From Streptomyces sp. WAC 01529 (GTDB lineage Bacteria; Actinomycetota; Actinomycetes; Streptomycetales; Streptomycetaceae), in the NCBI RefSeq assembly GCF_003945545.1, contig NZ_CP029617.1:7467001-7531000 (forward strand): a stretch of 64,000 nt of DNA. The letters are read 5' to 3'. A model generated the notes under the pieces. It was given only the letters and a program-made list of their open reading frames with translations, was not told where the DNA came from and ran no database searches. Positions 1 to 7,195 of this stretch are shown here, piece after piece; the stretch's first letter is position 1; each line of letters opens with the position of its first letter. A program made the position numbers and the translations under genes.

Positions 1-659
1 ACTGGGCCGAGCGCATCCACACCTCCACGCCCGCCAAGGCCGGCTTCGTCACCCGGCCGCTCGCCCGCGACCTGCGCCTCTCCGGCTCCTCGAAGGTCAC
101 GGTCACCGCGACCCCGACCACCCGCACCGCCCACCTCTCCGCGGTCCTCGTCGACCTCGGACCCGACACGATCCGCGACTACGCCCACGACGACGAGGGC
201 ATCGTCACGCTCCCCGACCGCGACTGCTGGGGCGCGAGCACCACGGGCGACAGCGCCTGCTTCAAGAAGACGAGGGCGAAGACCACCGCCGTCGACTACA
301 CGATCTTCAGCCGCGGCTGGGCCGACCTCGGCAACTGGGCCGACGCCGAGCGCGGCCGCCCGCTCACCCCGGGCAAGCCCCACACCATCACCCTCGATCT
401 CGCCGCGAGCGACCACGTCGTACCCAAGGGCCACCGCCTCGCGCTGATCGTCGCGGGCACCGACAAGGGCCTCGTCGAACCGCCCGCCGACACCCCGACG
501 CTCACCCTCGACCTGGCCCGCACCTACGCGAAGGTGCCGCTGGTCGGCGGCGCGAAGGCGTTCACCACCTCCACCACCGTCACCCCCCGCGCACCCCGTC
601 TCGACGGCGTGGCCCCGCCGCGTCCGCTCAACCCCCTCCCGGGAGGCAGCACTTCATGA
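1..659 (+). CDS. X-Pro dipeptidyl-peptidase-like S15 hydrolase, C-terminal part (5' truncated by window)
   Basis: The reading frame is open from base 3 to the TGA at 657-659 and continues upstream of the window. The visible 218 residues begin WAERIHTSTPAKAG and match the C-terminal beta-sandwich domain of X-Pro dipeptidyl-peptidase (CocE/NonD, S15) proteins. They contain the typical stretches VTVTATPTTRTAHLSAVLVD and GHRLALIVAGTD. The catalytic alpha/beta domain lies outside the window, so the catalytic triad cannot be checked. The family removes Xaa-Pro dipeptides or hydrolyses esters and is often secreted. The stop overlaps the ATG of the next gene (ATGA), so the two are probably translationally coupled as a peptidase pair. 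The family call is secure for the domain; the substrate is unknown. Confidence 0.8.
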   Translation, partial: WAERIHTSTPAKAGFVTRPLARDLRLSGSSKVTVTATPTTRTAHLSAVLVDLGPDTIRDYAHDDEGIVTLPDRDCWGASTTGDSACFKKTRAKTTAVDYTIFSRGWADLGNWADAERGRPLTPGKPHTITLDLAASDHVVPKGHRLALIVAGTDKGLVEPPADTPTLTLDLARTYAKVPLVGGAKAFTTSTTVTPRAPRLDGVAPPRPLNPLPGGSTS

Positions 660-1936
660 CCCCGCGCATCCGCACCCTGGCGCTGGCCTGCGCCACCGCC
701 GCGCTCGCCGCGCCACTCCTGACGGCGCCCGCCCAGGCGACGCCGACCCCGCCGCGTACCGGATTCGAGGAGACCGACGGCGCCCGCTGGACCACCCAGG
801 CCGAGGAGCACGAGCTCCTGTCCACCGTGGACAAGGCGAGCGCGCGGATCTCCGTCTCCCGCGTCGGCACCACCAAGCAGGACCGCCCCCTGCGCCTCGT
901 CCGCGTCGCGGAACGCCCCACGAAGAACACCGTGCTGCTGATCTGCAGCCAGCACGGCGACGAACCGTCGGGCCGCGAGGCCTGCCTGTCGACGGTCCGG
1001 GACCTCGCGTACGCCAAGGACAGGAAGACCCAGCGGTTCCTGCGGCGGACCACGCTCCTCGTCGTCCCCACGGCCAACCCGGACGGCCGCGCCGCCGACA
1101 CCCGGGGCAACTCCGACGGCGTCGACATCAACCGCGACCACATCGCCCTCAAGACCGCCGAGGGCCGCGCCCTTGCCGCCGTGATCCGCGATCACAGGCC
1201 GGACGTCATCTACGACCTGCACGAGTACGGCTCGACCCCCAAGTACTACGACAAGGACCTCTTCGACCTCTGGCCGCGCAACCTCAACACCGACGAGGCG
1301 GTGCACGAGGAGGCCAGGACCCTGTCGAAGGCGTACGTACGCCCGGCCGCCGAGGCCGACGGGTACACCACGGGCACCTACGGCATCTGGACCGACCCCG
1401 TCACCGGCGAGCCCATCAAGCAGACCGCGGGGGACGGCCAGGAACGCATCCTGCGCAACGTCTCCGGCATCAAGCACGCGGCGGGCCTGCTCATAGAGAG
1501 CCGCGTCGACCCCCTCACCGAGGCGGAGAGGAAGGACGAGGCGCTCAACGACCGCCGCCGCGTGAAGTCCCAGGCCTCCGCGCTGGAAGGCCTCTTCACG
1601 TACGCGGACGAACGGCGCGAGCGCCTGGAGCGCGCCACCGCCGCGGCCCGCGCCGAGGGCCACCGCGACCGCGGCCCGGTCTACCTCGGCGGCGCCGACA
1701 ACGACCCCGCCGAGCCGAACGAAATCATCGAGAACCCGCCCTGCCGCTACCGCCTGGACGCCGCCCAGTACGCCGACATCAAGGACGAACTGGCGCTGCA
1801 CGGAGTGACGGTGAAGCGCCACAAGTCCGGCGCGTACGTCCCGCTGCGGCAGTCCGCACGGGCCCTCATACCGCTCCTGCTCGACGAACGTGCGCCGTAT
1901 CACATGGTCACAGCTCGACCCGACATGGACTGTTGA
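656..1936 (+). CDS. Secreted M14 zinc carboxypeptidase
   Basis: A 426-residue protein with a clear Sec signal peptide (residues 1-28, ending APAQA). The mature part carries the M14 metallopeptidase features: the HxxE zinc pair in SQHGDEPSGRE near residue 100, the substrate-binding Asn-Arg in GVDINRDH, the third zinc His in IYDLHEYG, and a late Glu in LLIESR that fits the catalytic base. The expected role is hydrolysis of C-terminal residues from extracellular peptides or peptidoglycan stems. The ATG overlaps the stop of the upstream S15 protein, and a GGGAGG site lies just before it inside the upstream gene. Peptide specificity (A, B or gamma-D-Glu type) cannot be told by eye. Confidence 0.85.
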   Translation: MTPRIRTLALACATAALAAPLLTAPAQATPTPPRTGFEETDGARWTTQAEEHELLSTVDKASARISVSRVGTTKQDRPLRLVRVAERPTKNTVLLICSQHGDEPSGREACLSTVRDLAYAKDRKTQRFLRRTTLLVVPTANPDGRAADTRGNSDGVDINRDHIALKTAEGRALAAVIRDHRPDVIYDLHEYGSTPKYYDKDLFDLWPRNLNTDEAVHEEARTLSKAYVRPAAEADGYTTGTYGIWTDPVTGEPIKQTAGDGQERILRNVSGIKHAAGLLIESRVDPLTEAERKDEALNDRRRVKSQASALEGLFTYADERRERLERATAAARAEGHRDRGPVYLGGADNDPAEPNEIIENPPCRYRLDAAQYADIKDELALHGVTVKRHKSGAYVPLRQSARALIPLLLDERAPYHMVTARPDMDC

Positions 1937-2019
1937 GGGCCTGAGATGCGCGTCACATGTGGTAGGGGGTAGCGGAGAACAAAGTCTCGACGTAATCGAC
2001 CCCTTGAAAGGTGTCACCT

Positions 2020-3762
2020 GTGACGCAGGATCAGCGACAAGCGGACGACGGGGGAGGGTCGCGGGAAATCATGGCGCCCGCCCCCGGCGGCCGGTCCCCG
2101 AGCACGGACCGGGTGGTGTTCGGCGTGACCGCCGGGCTCACCCTGGCGTTCGTGGTCTGGGGCGCGGTGGCGACGGACTCGCTCAAAGATATCTCCACGG
2201 ACATGCTCAACGGCCTGATGCACAACGGCGGTTGGTTCTTCATGCTGACCGCCAGCGGGTTCGTGGTCTTCGCGCTCTGGCTGGCCGTCAGCCGGTACGG
2301 GAAGATCACCCTCGGAAAGGAGGGTGAGGAACCGGAGTTCCGCACCGTCTCCTGGGTCGCCATGATGTTCAGCGCCGGTATGGGCATCGGCCTGATGTTC
2401 TACGGAGTGAGCGAGCCCCTGGCCCACTTCACCTCGCCGCCGCCGGGCACCGACCCGGCCGACTCGGCCGCGGCGATGGAGACGTCCATGGCCACCACCC
2501 TCTTCCACTGGACGCTCCACCCGTGGGCGATCTACGCGGTCGTGGGTCTCGCCATCGCGTACAGCACCTTCCGGCGCAACCGGCGCCAGACCATCAGCGC
2601 CGTCTTCGAGCCGCTCATCGGCAAGAAGCACGCGCGCGGCACCTGGGGCCGGGTCATCGACATCCTGGCCATCTTCGCCACTCTCTTCGGCTCGGCCGCC
2701 TCGCTGGGCCTCGGCGCCCTGCAGATCGGCAGCGGCATCGAGGTGCTCGACTGGATGGAGGACGCCGGCACCGGTCTGCTCGTCGTGATCATCGGCGTAC
2801 TGACCCTGGCCTTCGTGGCATCCGCCGTCTCCGGGGTGGAGAAGGGCGTCCAGTGGCTGTCCAACATCAACATGGTGCTCGCGCTGCTCCTTGTCGTGTT
2901 CGTCTTCATCGCGGGCCCCACCGTCATCATGCTCGACATGCTGCCGACGTCGATCGGCGCCTACCTCAACGACCTGCCGCAGCTCATCGGCCGCACCGAG
3001 GCCTCCAGCGGCAAGGGCGTCGCGGAGTGGCTGAGCGGCTGGACGGTCTTCTACTGGGCCTGGTGGATCTCCTGGACGCCCTTCGTCGGCATGTTCATCG
3101 CGCGGATCAGCCGCGGCCGTACGATCCGTCAGTTCGTCGGCGGCGTCATGCTGGTGCCGAGCACGGTCAGCCTCATCTGGTTCGCGGTGTTCGGCGGCAG
3201 CGCCATGACCGTCGCGGACCGGGGCGGCCTCAAGGGCGAGACGACCCCGGAGGCGCAGCTCTTCGGCCTGCTCCACGAGTACCCGATCGCCACGGTCACC
3301 AGCCTCCTCGTGATGATCCTCGTGGGCATCTTCTTCGTCTCGGGCGCCGACGCCGCGTCGATCGTCATGGGCACGCTCTCCCAGCGGGGCGCACTCGAAC
3401 CGGGCAGGTTCGTCGTGATCTTCTGGGGCATCGTGACCGGCGCCGTGGCGGCGATCATGCTGCTGATCGGCGACGGGTCGGACGACGCGCTCACGGGTCT
3501 GCGCAACCTCACCATCCTGGTCGCGGCGCCCTTCACGCTCGTGATGATCGGCATGTGCGTCTCCCTCATGCGGGACCTGCGCCACGACCCGCTGATCGTC
3601 CGCGGCGAGCACGGCACGGAAGCCGTCGAGAAAGCCGTGATCGCGGGCCACGAGCAGTACGACGGTGACTTCGAGATCCGTATCGGCCCCGCCCAGGACG
3701 ACGACGGTGACGGCGGCGGCGACGGCCCGGAAAGGGACAACGACCCGGTCAAGACCGGCTGA
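2020..3762 (+). CDS. BCCT family betaine/carnitine/choline transporter
   Basis: About 580 residues with roughly 12 hydrophobic segments. The family signature is visible in the middle (WTVFYWAWWISWTPFVGMFI, followed by ARISRGRTIRQF), as is the Gly-rich TM3 stretch SAGMGIGLMFYGVSEPLAHF. BCCT carriers take up glycine betaine or related quaternary amines with Na+ or H+ and serve osmoprotection. The C-terminus is cytoplasmic and acidic (DDDGDGGGDGPERD), compatible with an osmosensing tail. GTG at 2020 is preferred because AAAGG at 2007-2011 sits 8 nt upstream; an in-frame GTG at 2011 would overlap that site. A strong hairpin follows the stop, so the gene seems monocistronic. The exact substrate is not resolved. 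Confidence 0.9.
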   Translation: MTQDQRQADDGGGSREIMAPAPGGRSPSTDRVVFGVTAGLTLAFVVWGAVATDSLKDISTDMLNGLMHNGGWFFMLTASGFVVFALWLAVSRYGKITLGKEGEEPEFRTVSWVAMMFSAGMGIGLMFYGVSEPLAHFTSPPPGTDPADSAAAMETSMATTLFHWTLHPWAIYAVVGLAIAYSTFRRNRRQTISAVFEPLIGKKHARGTWGRVIDILAIFATLFGSAASLGLGALQIGSGIEVLDWMEDAGTGLLVVIIGVLTLAFVASAVSGVEKGVQWLSNINMVLALLLVVFVFIAGPTVIMLDMLPTSIGAYLNDLPQLIGRTEASSGKGVAEWLSGWTVFYWAWWISWTPFVGMFIARISRGRTIRQFVGGVMLVPSTVSLIWFAVFGGSAMTVADRGGLKGETTPEAQLFGLLHEYPIATVTSLLVMILVGIFFVSGADAASIVMGTLSQRGALEPGRFVVIFWGIVTGAVAAIMLLIGDGSDDALTGLRNLTILVAAPFTLVMIGMCVSLMRDLRHDPLIVRGEHGTEAVEKAVIAGHEQYDGDFEIRIGPAQDDDGDGGGDGPERDNDPVKTG

Positions 3763-3779
3763 GGCTCCCCGCAGGACCC

Positions 3780-3814
3780 GGAGGGCGGCGCGCTCGGCAG
3801 GCGCGCCGCCCTCC
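3780..3814 (+). terminator. Terminator after the BCCT gene
   Basis: A perfect 14-bp stem (GGAGGGCGGCGCGC at 3780-3793 pairing with 3801-3814) with a 7-nt loop, 18 nt after the transporter stop. There is no U tract, as is common in Streptomyces. Confidence 0.75.
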
Positions 3815-3995
3815 GCGCGTTCCCACCCGCCCGGCGGGTCCCGCCCGTCCAGCCGGCTCTGCACGGGTACGCCCTCGACCGCGCGTACGCAGCGACACGC
3901 GTCCGGGGCCGTGGCGGGCACACCGGCCGGGAGCGCACGCGGCGAAATGTGTCATGCCGTGCTCACATCACCCCTCCGCTGGGGATACTCACAGC

Positions 3996-5039
3996 ATGTC
4001 TGCCGAGTACGCGACCTTCGGTCTGGCACCGGCCATGCGAGCCGGTGGAGTTCTCGCCAACGGTGACTTCCAAGTCCACCGCGATTTCGTCGACTTCATC
4101 GTGAACGGGCGCCCCCTCCTCTTCCAGCTCTGCGACCTCGACGCCGTGTCGCCGCTGGCCGCCGACATCCCGCCCGCCATCTTCACGGCACACGTCCGCA
4201 GGCTCCTCCTGGAGGCCCGGGCACCGCTGCGCGACGGGCGGTACGTCATCTACGGCTGCCCCGAGTGCGAGGCCCTGGAGTGCGGCGCGGTCACGGCGGT
4301 GATCGAGAAGGCGACCGACGGCGGTGACGACTTCATCTGGCGCGACTTCGCCTGGCAGACGGCGGAACCCGCCGACCTGGAACTCAACGGCTACCACGGC
4401 ATAGGGCCGTTCCGCTTCCGCGGCGCCCAATACCGCGAGGCGCTCGGCCGGTTGCTCGCCACCGACGCGTCGCAGGCCCGCCGCCGGGTCCTGCTGATCG
4501 GCGCCCGCGTCGCGCTCCTCGCCAAGCTGGCGGCGGCCCTGCGCACGATCGGCATCGGCGCGGAGATCGCCGCCGACGCGGCGGGGGTGCCGCCTGATGA
4601 GCTGCGTACGTACGGAGCCGTCGCGTTCGGCCGCGCGGTCCCCGAGGAGACCCGGCGCTCCGTGCGCGCGGCGTTCGAGGGTGCCGGGATCGAGGTCGCC
4701 TACGTGGACGGCCTCGCGCCGATAGTCCCGCTCCTGGTCGCCCAGATCGAGTACGCGCTGGACCGCAGCCCGCGGGAGCAGCGCCGCCTCACCCACCTCG
4801 CCGCGTGCCGGGACGCGGCGCGGCTCCAGGTCACCTCGACGTGCCGGGTCCAGCTGATCACGTACCGGGTGGACCGCCTCTCCCGCGCCCACGTCCACGA
4901 GGTCTTCGACGAGGTCCTGGAGGCGGGGGAGCACCGGGTGCCACTGGCGGGGAAGGTGACGAAGGGTGACTCGTACGTGGTGGCCCGAACGGCCACGAGC
5001 GTCCTCGTCACGCCCACGACCCCTTCCCCGCCGCTGTAG
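3996..5039 (+). CDS. Conserved actinobacterial protein of unknown function
   Basis: A 347-residue soluble protein starting MSAEYATFGLAPAMRAGGVL. The ATG at 3996 has GGGGA at 3980-3984. Residues 1-140 form a compact domain with a small Cys cluster (YGCPECEALECGAV, C-x2-C-x4-C) that could hold a metal. A middle segment, RRVLLIGARVALLAKLAAAL, looks like a nucleotide-binding beta-alpha unit, although a full GxGxxG is absent. Homologues are common in Streptomyces and often carry an unproven automatic label of oxidoreductase; nothing visible proves enzymatic activity. It stands alone between the BCCT terminator and the repeat-rich region before the ABC-F gene. Confidence 0.6.
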   Translation: MSAEYATFGLAPAMRAGGVLANGDFQVHRDFVDFIVNGRPLLFQLCDLDAVSPLAADIPPAIFTAHVRRLLLEARAPLRDGRYVIYGCPECEALECGAVTAVIEKATDGGDDFIWRDFAWQTAEPADLELNGYHGIGPFRFRGAQYREALGRLLATDASQARRRVLLIGARVALLAKLAAALRTIGIGAEIAADAAGVPPDELRTYGAVAFGRAVPEETRRSVRAAFEGAGIEVAYVDGLAPIVPLLVAQIEYALDRSPREQRRLTHLAACRDAARLQVTSTCRVQLITYRVDRLSRAHVHEVFDEVLEAGEHRVPLAGKVTKGDSYVVARTATSVLVTPTTPSPPL

Positions 5040-5133
5040 CGACCCGGCCTGCGGCCCGGCGGGCGGAACGCTTCAGCTCCTTCTCCCCGCCGTCGGGGCG
5101 GCCCTGTCCCGCCGCTCCGCGGCGGATGCTCCC

Positions 5134-5151
5134 CCACCCGGTACCGGGTGG
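5134..5151. repeat. 18-bp perfect palindrome
   Basis: CCACCCGGTACCGGGTGG reads identically on both strands with no loop. That suits a dimeric regulator or a cruciform better than a terminator. It lies about 95 bp after the stop of the upstream gene. Confidence 0.6.
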
Positions 5152-5298
5152 TGTGCCGTAGGGGCATCTCGCGCACCGGCCGAGTGCCGTACGGGTGGGG
5201 GCGGGTGGGTGGGGAACTCCCCCGCAATACAGGGGGACGGGCACGCCCGGCGGGTCACTCCCACCGGCCCGCGGCCGCGCACACACCGGAGGGGACGT

Positions 5299-5390
5299 GG
5301 GGGTATGTGCGAGCGCAGCACAGTGGACCCCAGTAACCGAGCCGAAGCAACAGACGCCCACACCGAGATGGCGAGCACGCACATACCCCC
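5299..5390. repeat. 13-bp inverted repeat with long spacer
   Basis: GGGGGTATGTGCG at 5299-5311 is perfectly complementary to CGCACATACCCCC at 5378-5390, separated by 66 bases. In RNA it would close a long hairpin ending about 130 nt before the ABC-F start. Confidence 0.6.
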
Positions 5391-5413
5391 GCGGCCCCGC
5401 CCTCCAGACGAAG

Positions 5414-5490
5414 CCAAGGCGAGACCGAGCCCAAGGCGCCCCCGCCGCCCAAGGCGAGCCCCGCCCAAGGCGCCCCCGCCAGCCAAGGCG
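5414..5490. repeat. Five spaced CCAAGGCG repeats
   Basis: CCAAGGCG occurs at 5414-5421, 5431-5438, 5449-5456, 5465-5472 and 5483-5490, a period of 16-18 bp, with similar CCCCCGCC filler. The spacing is shorter than in CRISPR arrays and no unique spacers are present. Confidence 0.7.
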
Positions 5491-5501
5491 CCCCCCACCC
5501 G

Positions 5502-5507
5502 TAGAAT
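5502..5507 (+). promoter_or_regulatory. Putative -10 box for leaderless ABC-F transcript
   Basis: TAGAAT ends 10 nt before the ATG at 5518, so transcription would begin at or next to the start codon. No Shine-Dalgarno sequence precedes that ATG. No good -35 hexamer is visible, so the promoter is inferred. Confidence 0.4.
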
Positions 5508-5517
5508 GACCCCCCTG

Positions 5518-7176
5518 ATGACCGCAACCCTCGTCGCCAAAGCCCTCACCGCCGCCCACGGCGACCGCACCCTCTTCGAAGCCCTGGACCTCGTCGTCGC
5601 CCCCGGCGACGTCATCGGCCTGGTGGGCGCCAACGGCGCCGGCAAGTCCACCCTCCTGCGGCTGCTCGCCGGCCTGGACACCCCCGAGGGGGGAGAGCTG
5701 AGGCTGTCGCCCCCGGGCGCCTCCGTGGGCCACCTGCCCCAGGAGCCCGACCGCCACCCGGGCGAGACGATCCGCGCGTTCCTGGCCCGCCGCACCGGCG
5801 TCGCGGAGGCCCAGCGGATCATGGACGAGGCCACCCAGGGGCTCGTGGACGGAGCCCCCGGCGCGGACGACGCGTACGCGGACAGTCTGGAGCGCTGGCT
5901 GGCCCTCGGCGGCGCCGACCTCGACGAGCGCGCCGAGGAGGTCACGGCCTCCCTCGGCCTGACCGTCGGCCTCGACCAGGAGATGACCTCGCTCTCCGGA
6001 GGCCAGGCGGCCCGCGCCGGCCTCGCTTCCCTCCTGCTCTCCCGCTACGACGTGTTCCTCCTGGACGAGCCGACCAACGACCTCGACCTGGCGGGCCTGG
6101 ACCGCCTGGAGAGCTTCGTGAAGGGCCTGCGCGCGGGCACGGTCGTCGTCAGCCACGACCGCGAGTTCCTCAGCCGCACCGTCACCAAGGTCCTCGAACT
6201 CGACCTGGTCCAGCAGCAGATCAACCTCTACGGCGGCGGCTACGACGCGTATCTGGAGGAGCGCGAGGTGGCCCGCCGCCACGCCCGGGACGAGTTCGAG
6301 GAGTACGCCGACAAGAAGTCGGCGCTCCAGGGCCGCGCCCAGATGCAGCGCTCCTGGGCGGACAAGGGCGTCAAGAACGCCCGCCGCAAGGCCGCCAAGG
6401 CGGGCGGCGGCGACAACGACAAGATCGGCCGCAACTTCCGCGCCGACGCCAGCGAGAAGCAGGCCGCCAAGGCCCGCCAGACGCAGCGCATGATCGAGCG
6501 CCTGGACGTCGTCGAGGAGCCCCGCAAGGAGTGGGAGCTGCGCATGGAGATCGCGGCGGCGCCCCGCTCGGGCGCGGTCGTGGCGAGCCTGCGCGACGCG
6601 GAGGTGCGCCGGGGCGACTTCACCCTGGGCCCCGTCACGCTCCAGATCGACTGGGCGGACCGCGTCGCGATCACCGGCGCGAACGGCTCGGGCAAGTCGA
6701 CCCTGCTCGGCGCCCTCCTTGGCCGTGTCCCCCTGGACGCGGGCCACGCGACCCTCGGCTCGGGTGTGCTCGTCGGCGAAGTCGACCAGGCCCGCGCCCT
6801 GTTCCACGGTGAGGAGTCCCTGCTCGACGCGTTCTGCGCGGCCGTGCCGGAGACCGAGCCGGCGGAAGTCCGCACGCTGCTCGCCAAGTTCGGCCTGAAG
6901 GCGGAGCACGTGCTGCGCTCCGCGGCGACGCTCTCCCCCGGAGAACGCACCCGCGCCGCCCTCGCCCTGCTCCAGGGCAGGGGCGTCAACCTCCTGGTCC
7001 TCGACGAGCCGACGAACCACCTCGACCTGCCCGCGATCGAGCAGTTGGAGGCGGCCTTGGATTCCTACGAGGGCACGCTGCTCCTTGTCACGCACGACCG
7101 CCGGATGCTGGACGCGGTCAGCGTGACGCGCCGCCTGGAGGTGACGGAGGGCAGAGTGACCGAGCTGTCACTCTGA
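5518..7176 (+). CDS. ABC-F family ribosome-associated ATPase
   Basis: 552 residues and two ABC domains on one chain with no membrane segments, the hallmark of ABC-F proteins. Domain 1 has Walker A GANGAGKST (about residue 38), signature LSGGQAARAG (about 160) and Walker B VFLLDEPTND. Domain 2 has Walker A GANGSGKST (about 386), signature LSPGERTRAA and Walker B LLVLDEPTNHLD. A charged, Lys/Arg-rich interdomain linker (about residues 250-340) fits the P-site tRNA interaction motif. The family acts at the ribosomal E site, either as translation factors or in resistance to macrolides, lincosamides or pleuromutilins; which applies here is not visible. ATG 5518 is chosen because homologues begin MTATLVAK; an in-frame ATG at 5506 overlaps the -10-like box. 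It is convergent with tex, with 19 bp between stops. Confidence 0.88.
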   Translation: MTATLVAKALTAAHGDRTLFEALDLVVAPGDVIGLVGANGAGKSTLLRLLAGLDTPEGGELRLSPPGASVGHLPQEPDRHPGETIRAFLARRTGVAEAQRIMDEATQGLVDGAPGADDAYADSLERWLALGGADLDERAEEVTASLGLTVGLDQEMTSLSGGQAARAGLASLLLSRYDVFLLDEPTNDLDLAGLDRLESFVKGLRAGTVVVSHDREFLSRTVTKVLELDLVQQQINLYGGGYDAYLEEREVARRHARDEFEEYADKKSALQGRAQMQRSWADKGVKNARRKAAKAGGGDNDKIGRNFRADASEKQAAKARQTQRMIERLDVVEEPRKEWELRMEIAAAPRSGAVVASLRDAEVRRGDFTLGPVTLQIDWADRVAITGANGSGKSTLLGALLGRVPLDAGHATLGSGVLVGEVDQARALFHGEESLLDAFCAAVPETEPAEVRTLLAKFGLKAEHVLRSAATLSPGERTRAALALLQGRGVNLLVLDEPTNHLDLPAIEQLEAALDSYEGTLLLVTHDRRMLDAVSVTRRLEVTEGRVTELSL

Positions 7177-7195
7177 CCTCCGCCGCCCCGACGGC

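Larger units (their letters stand above)
5040..5517. other. Repeat-rich intergenic region upstream of the ABC-F gene
   Basis: 478 bases with no convincing gene. It holds an 18-bp palindrome (5134-5151), a 13-bp inverted repeat with a 66-base spacer (5299-5311 and 5378-5390), a run of five CCAAGGCG units spaced 16-18 bp (5414-5490), and a TAGAAT -10-like box at the end. Short open frames here have no ribosome-binding sites and the skewed composition of G/C-rich noncoding DNA. Confidence 0.6.

Noticed and set aside
2014..3921. Long minus-strand open frame over the BCCT gene (635 codons)
   Set aside because: Arg/His/Gly/Ala-rich translation with no domain, antisense to a clear BCCT transporter; a GC-bias artefact.
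5414..5490. CRISPR-like array
   Set aside because: Units are only 8 bp with 16-18-bp period and similar filler; no unique spacers, leader or cas genes.
4966..5517. In-frame upstream extension of the ABC-F protein (about 184 residues)
   Set aside because: Composition is Pro/Arg-rich noncoding type, overlaps the previous gene and the repeats, and family proteins start at MTATLVAK.
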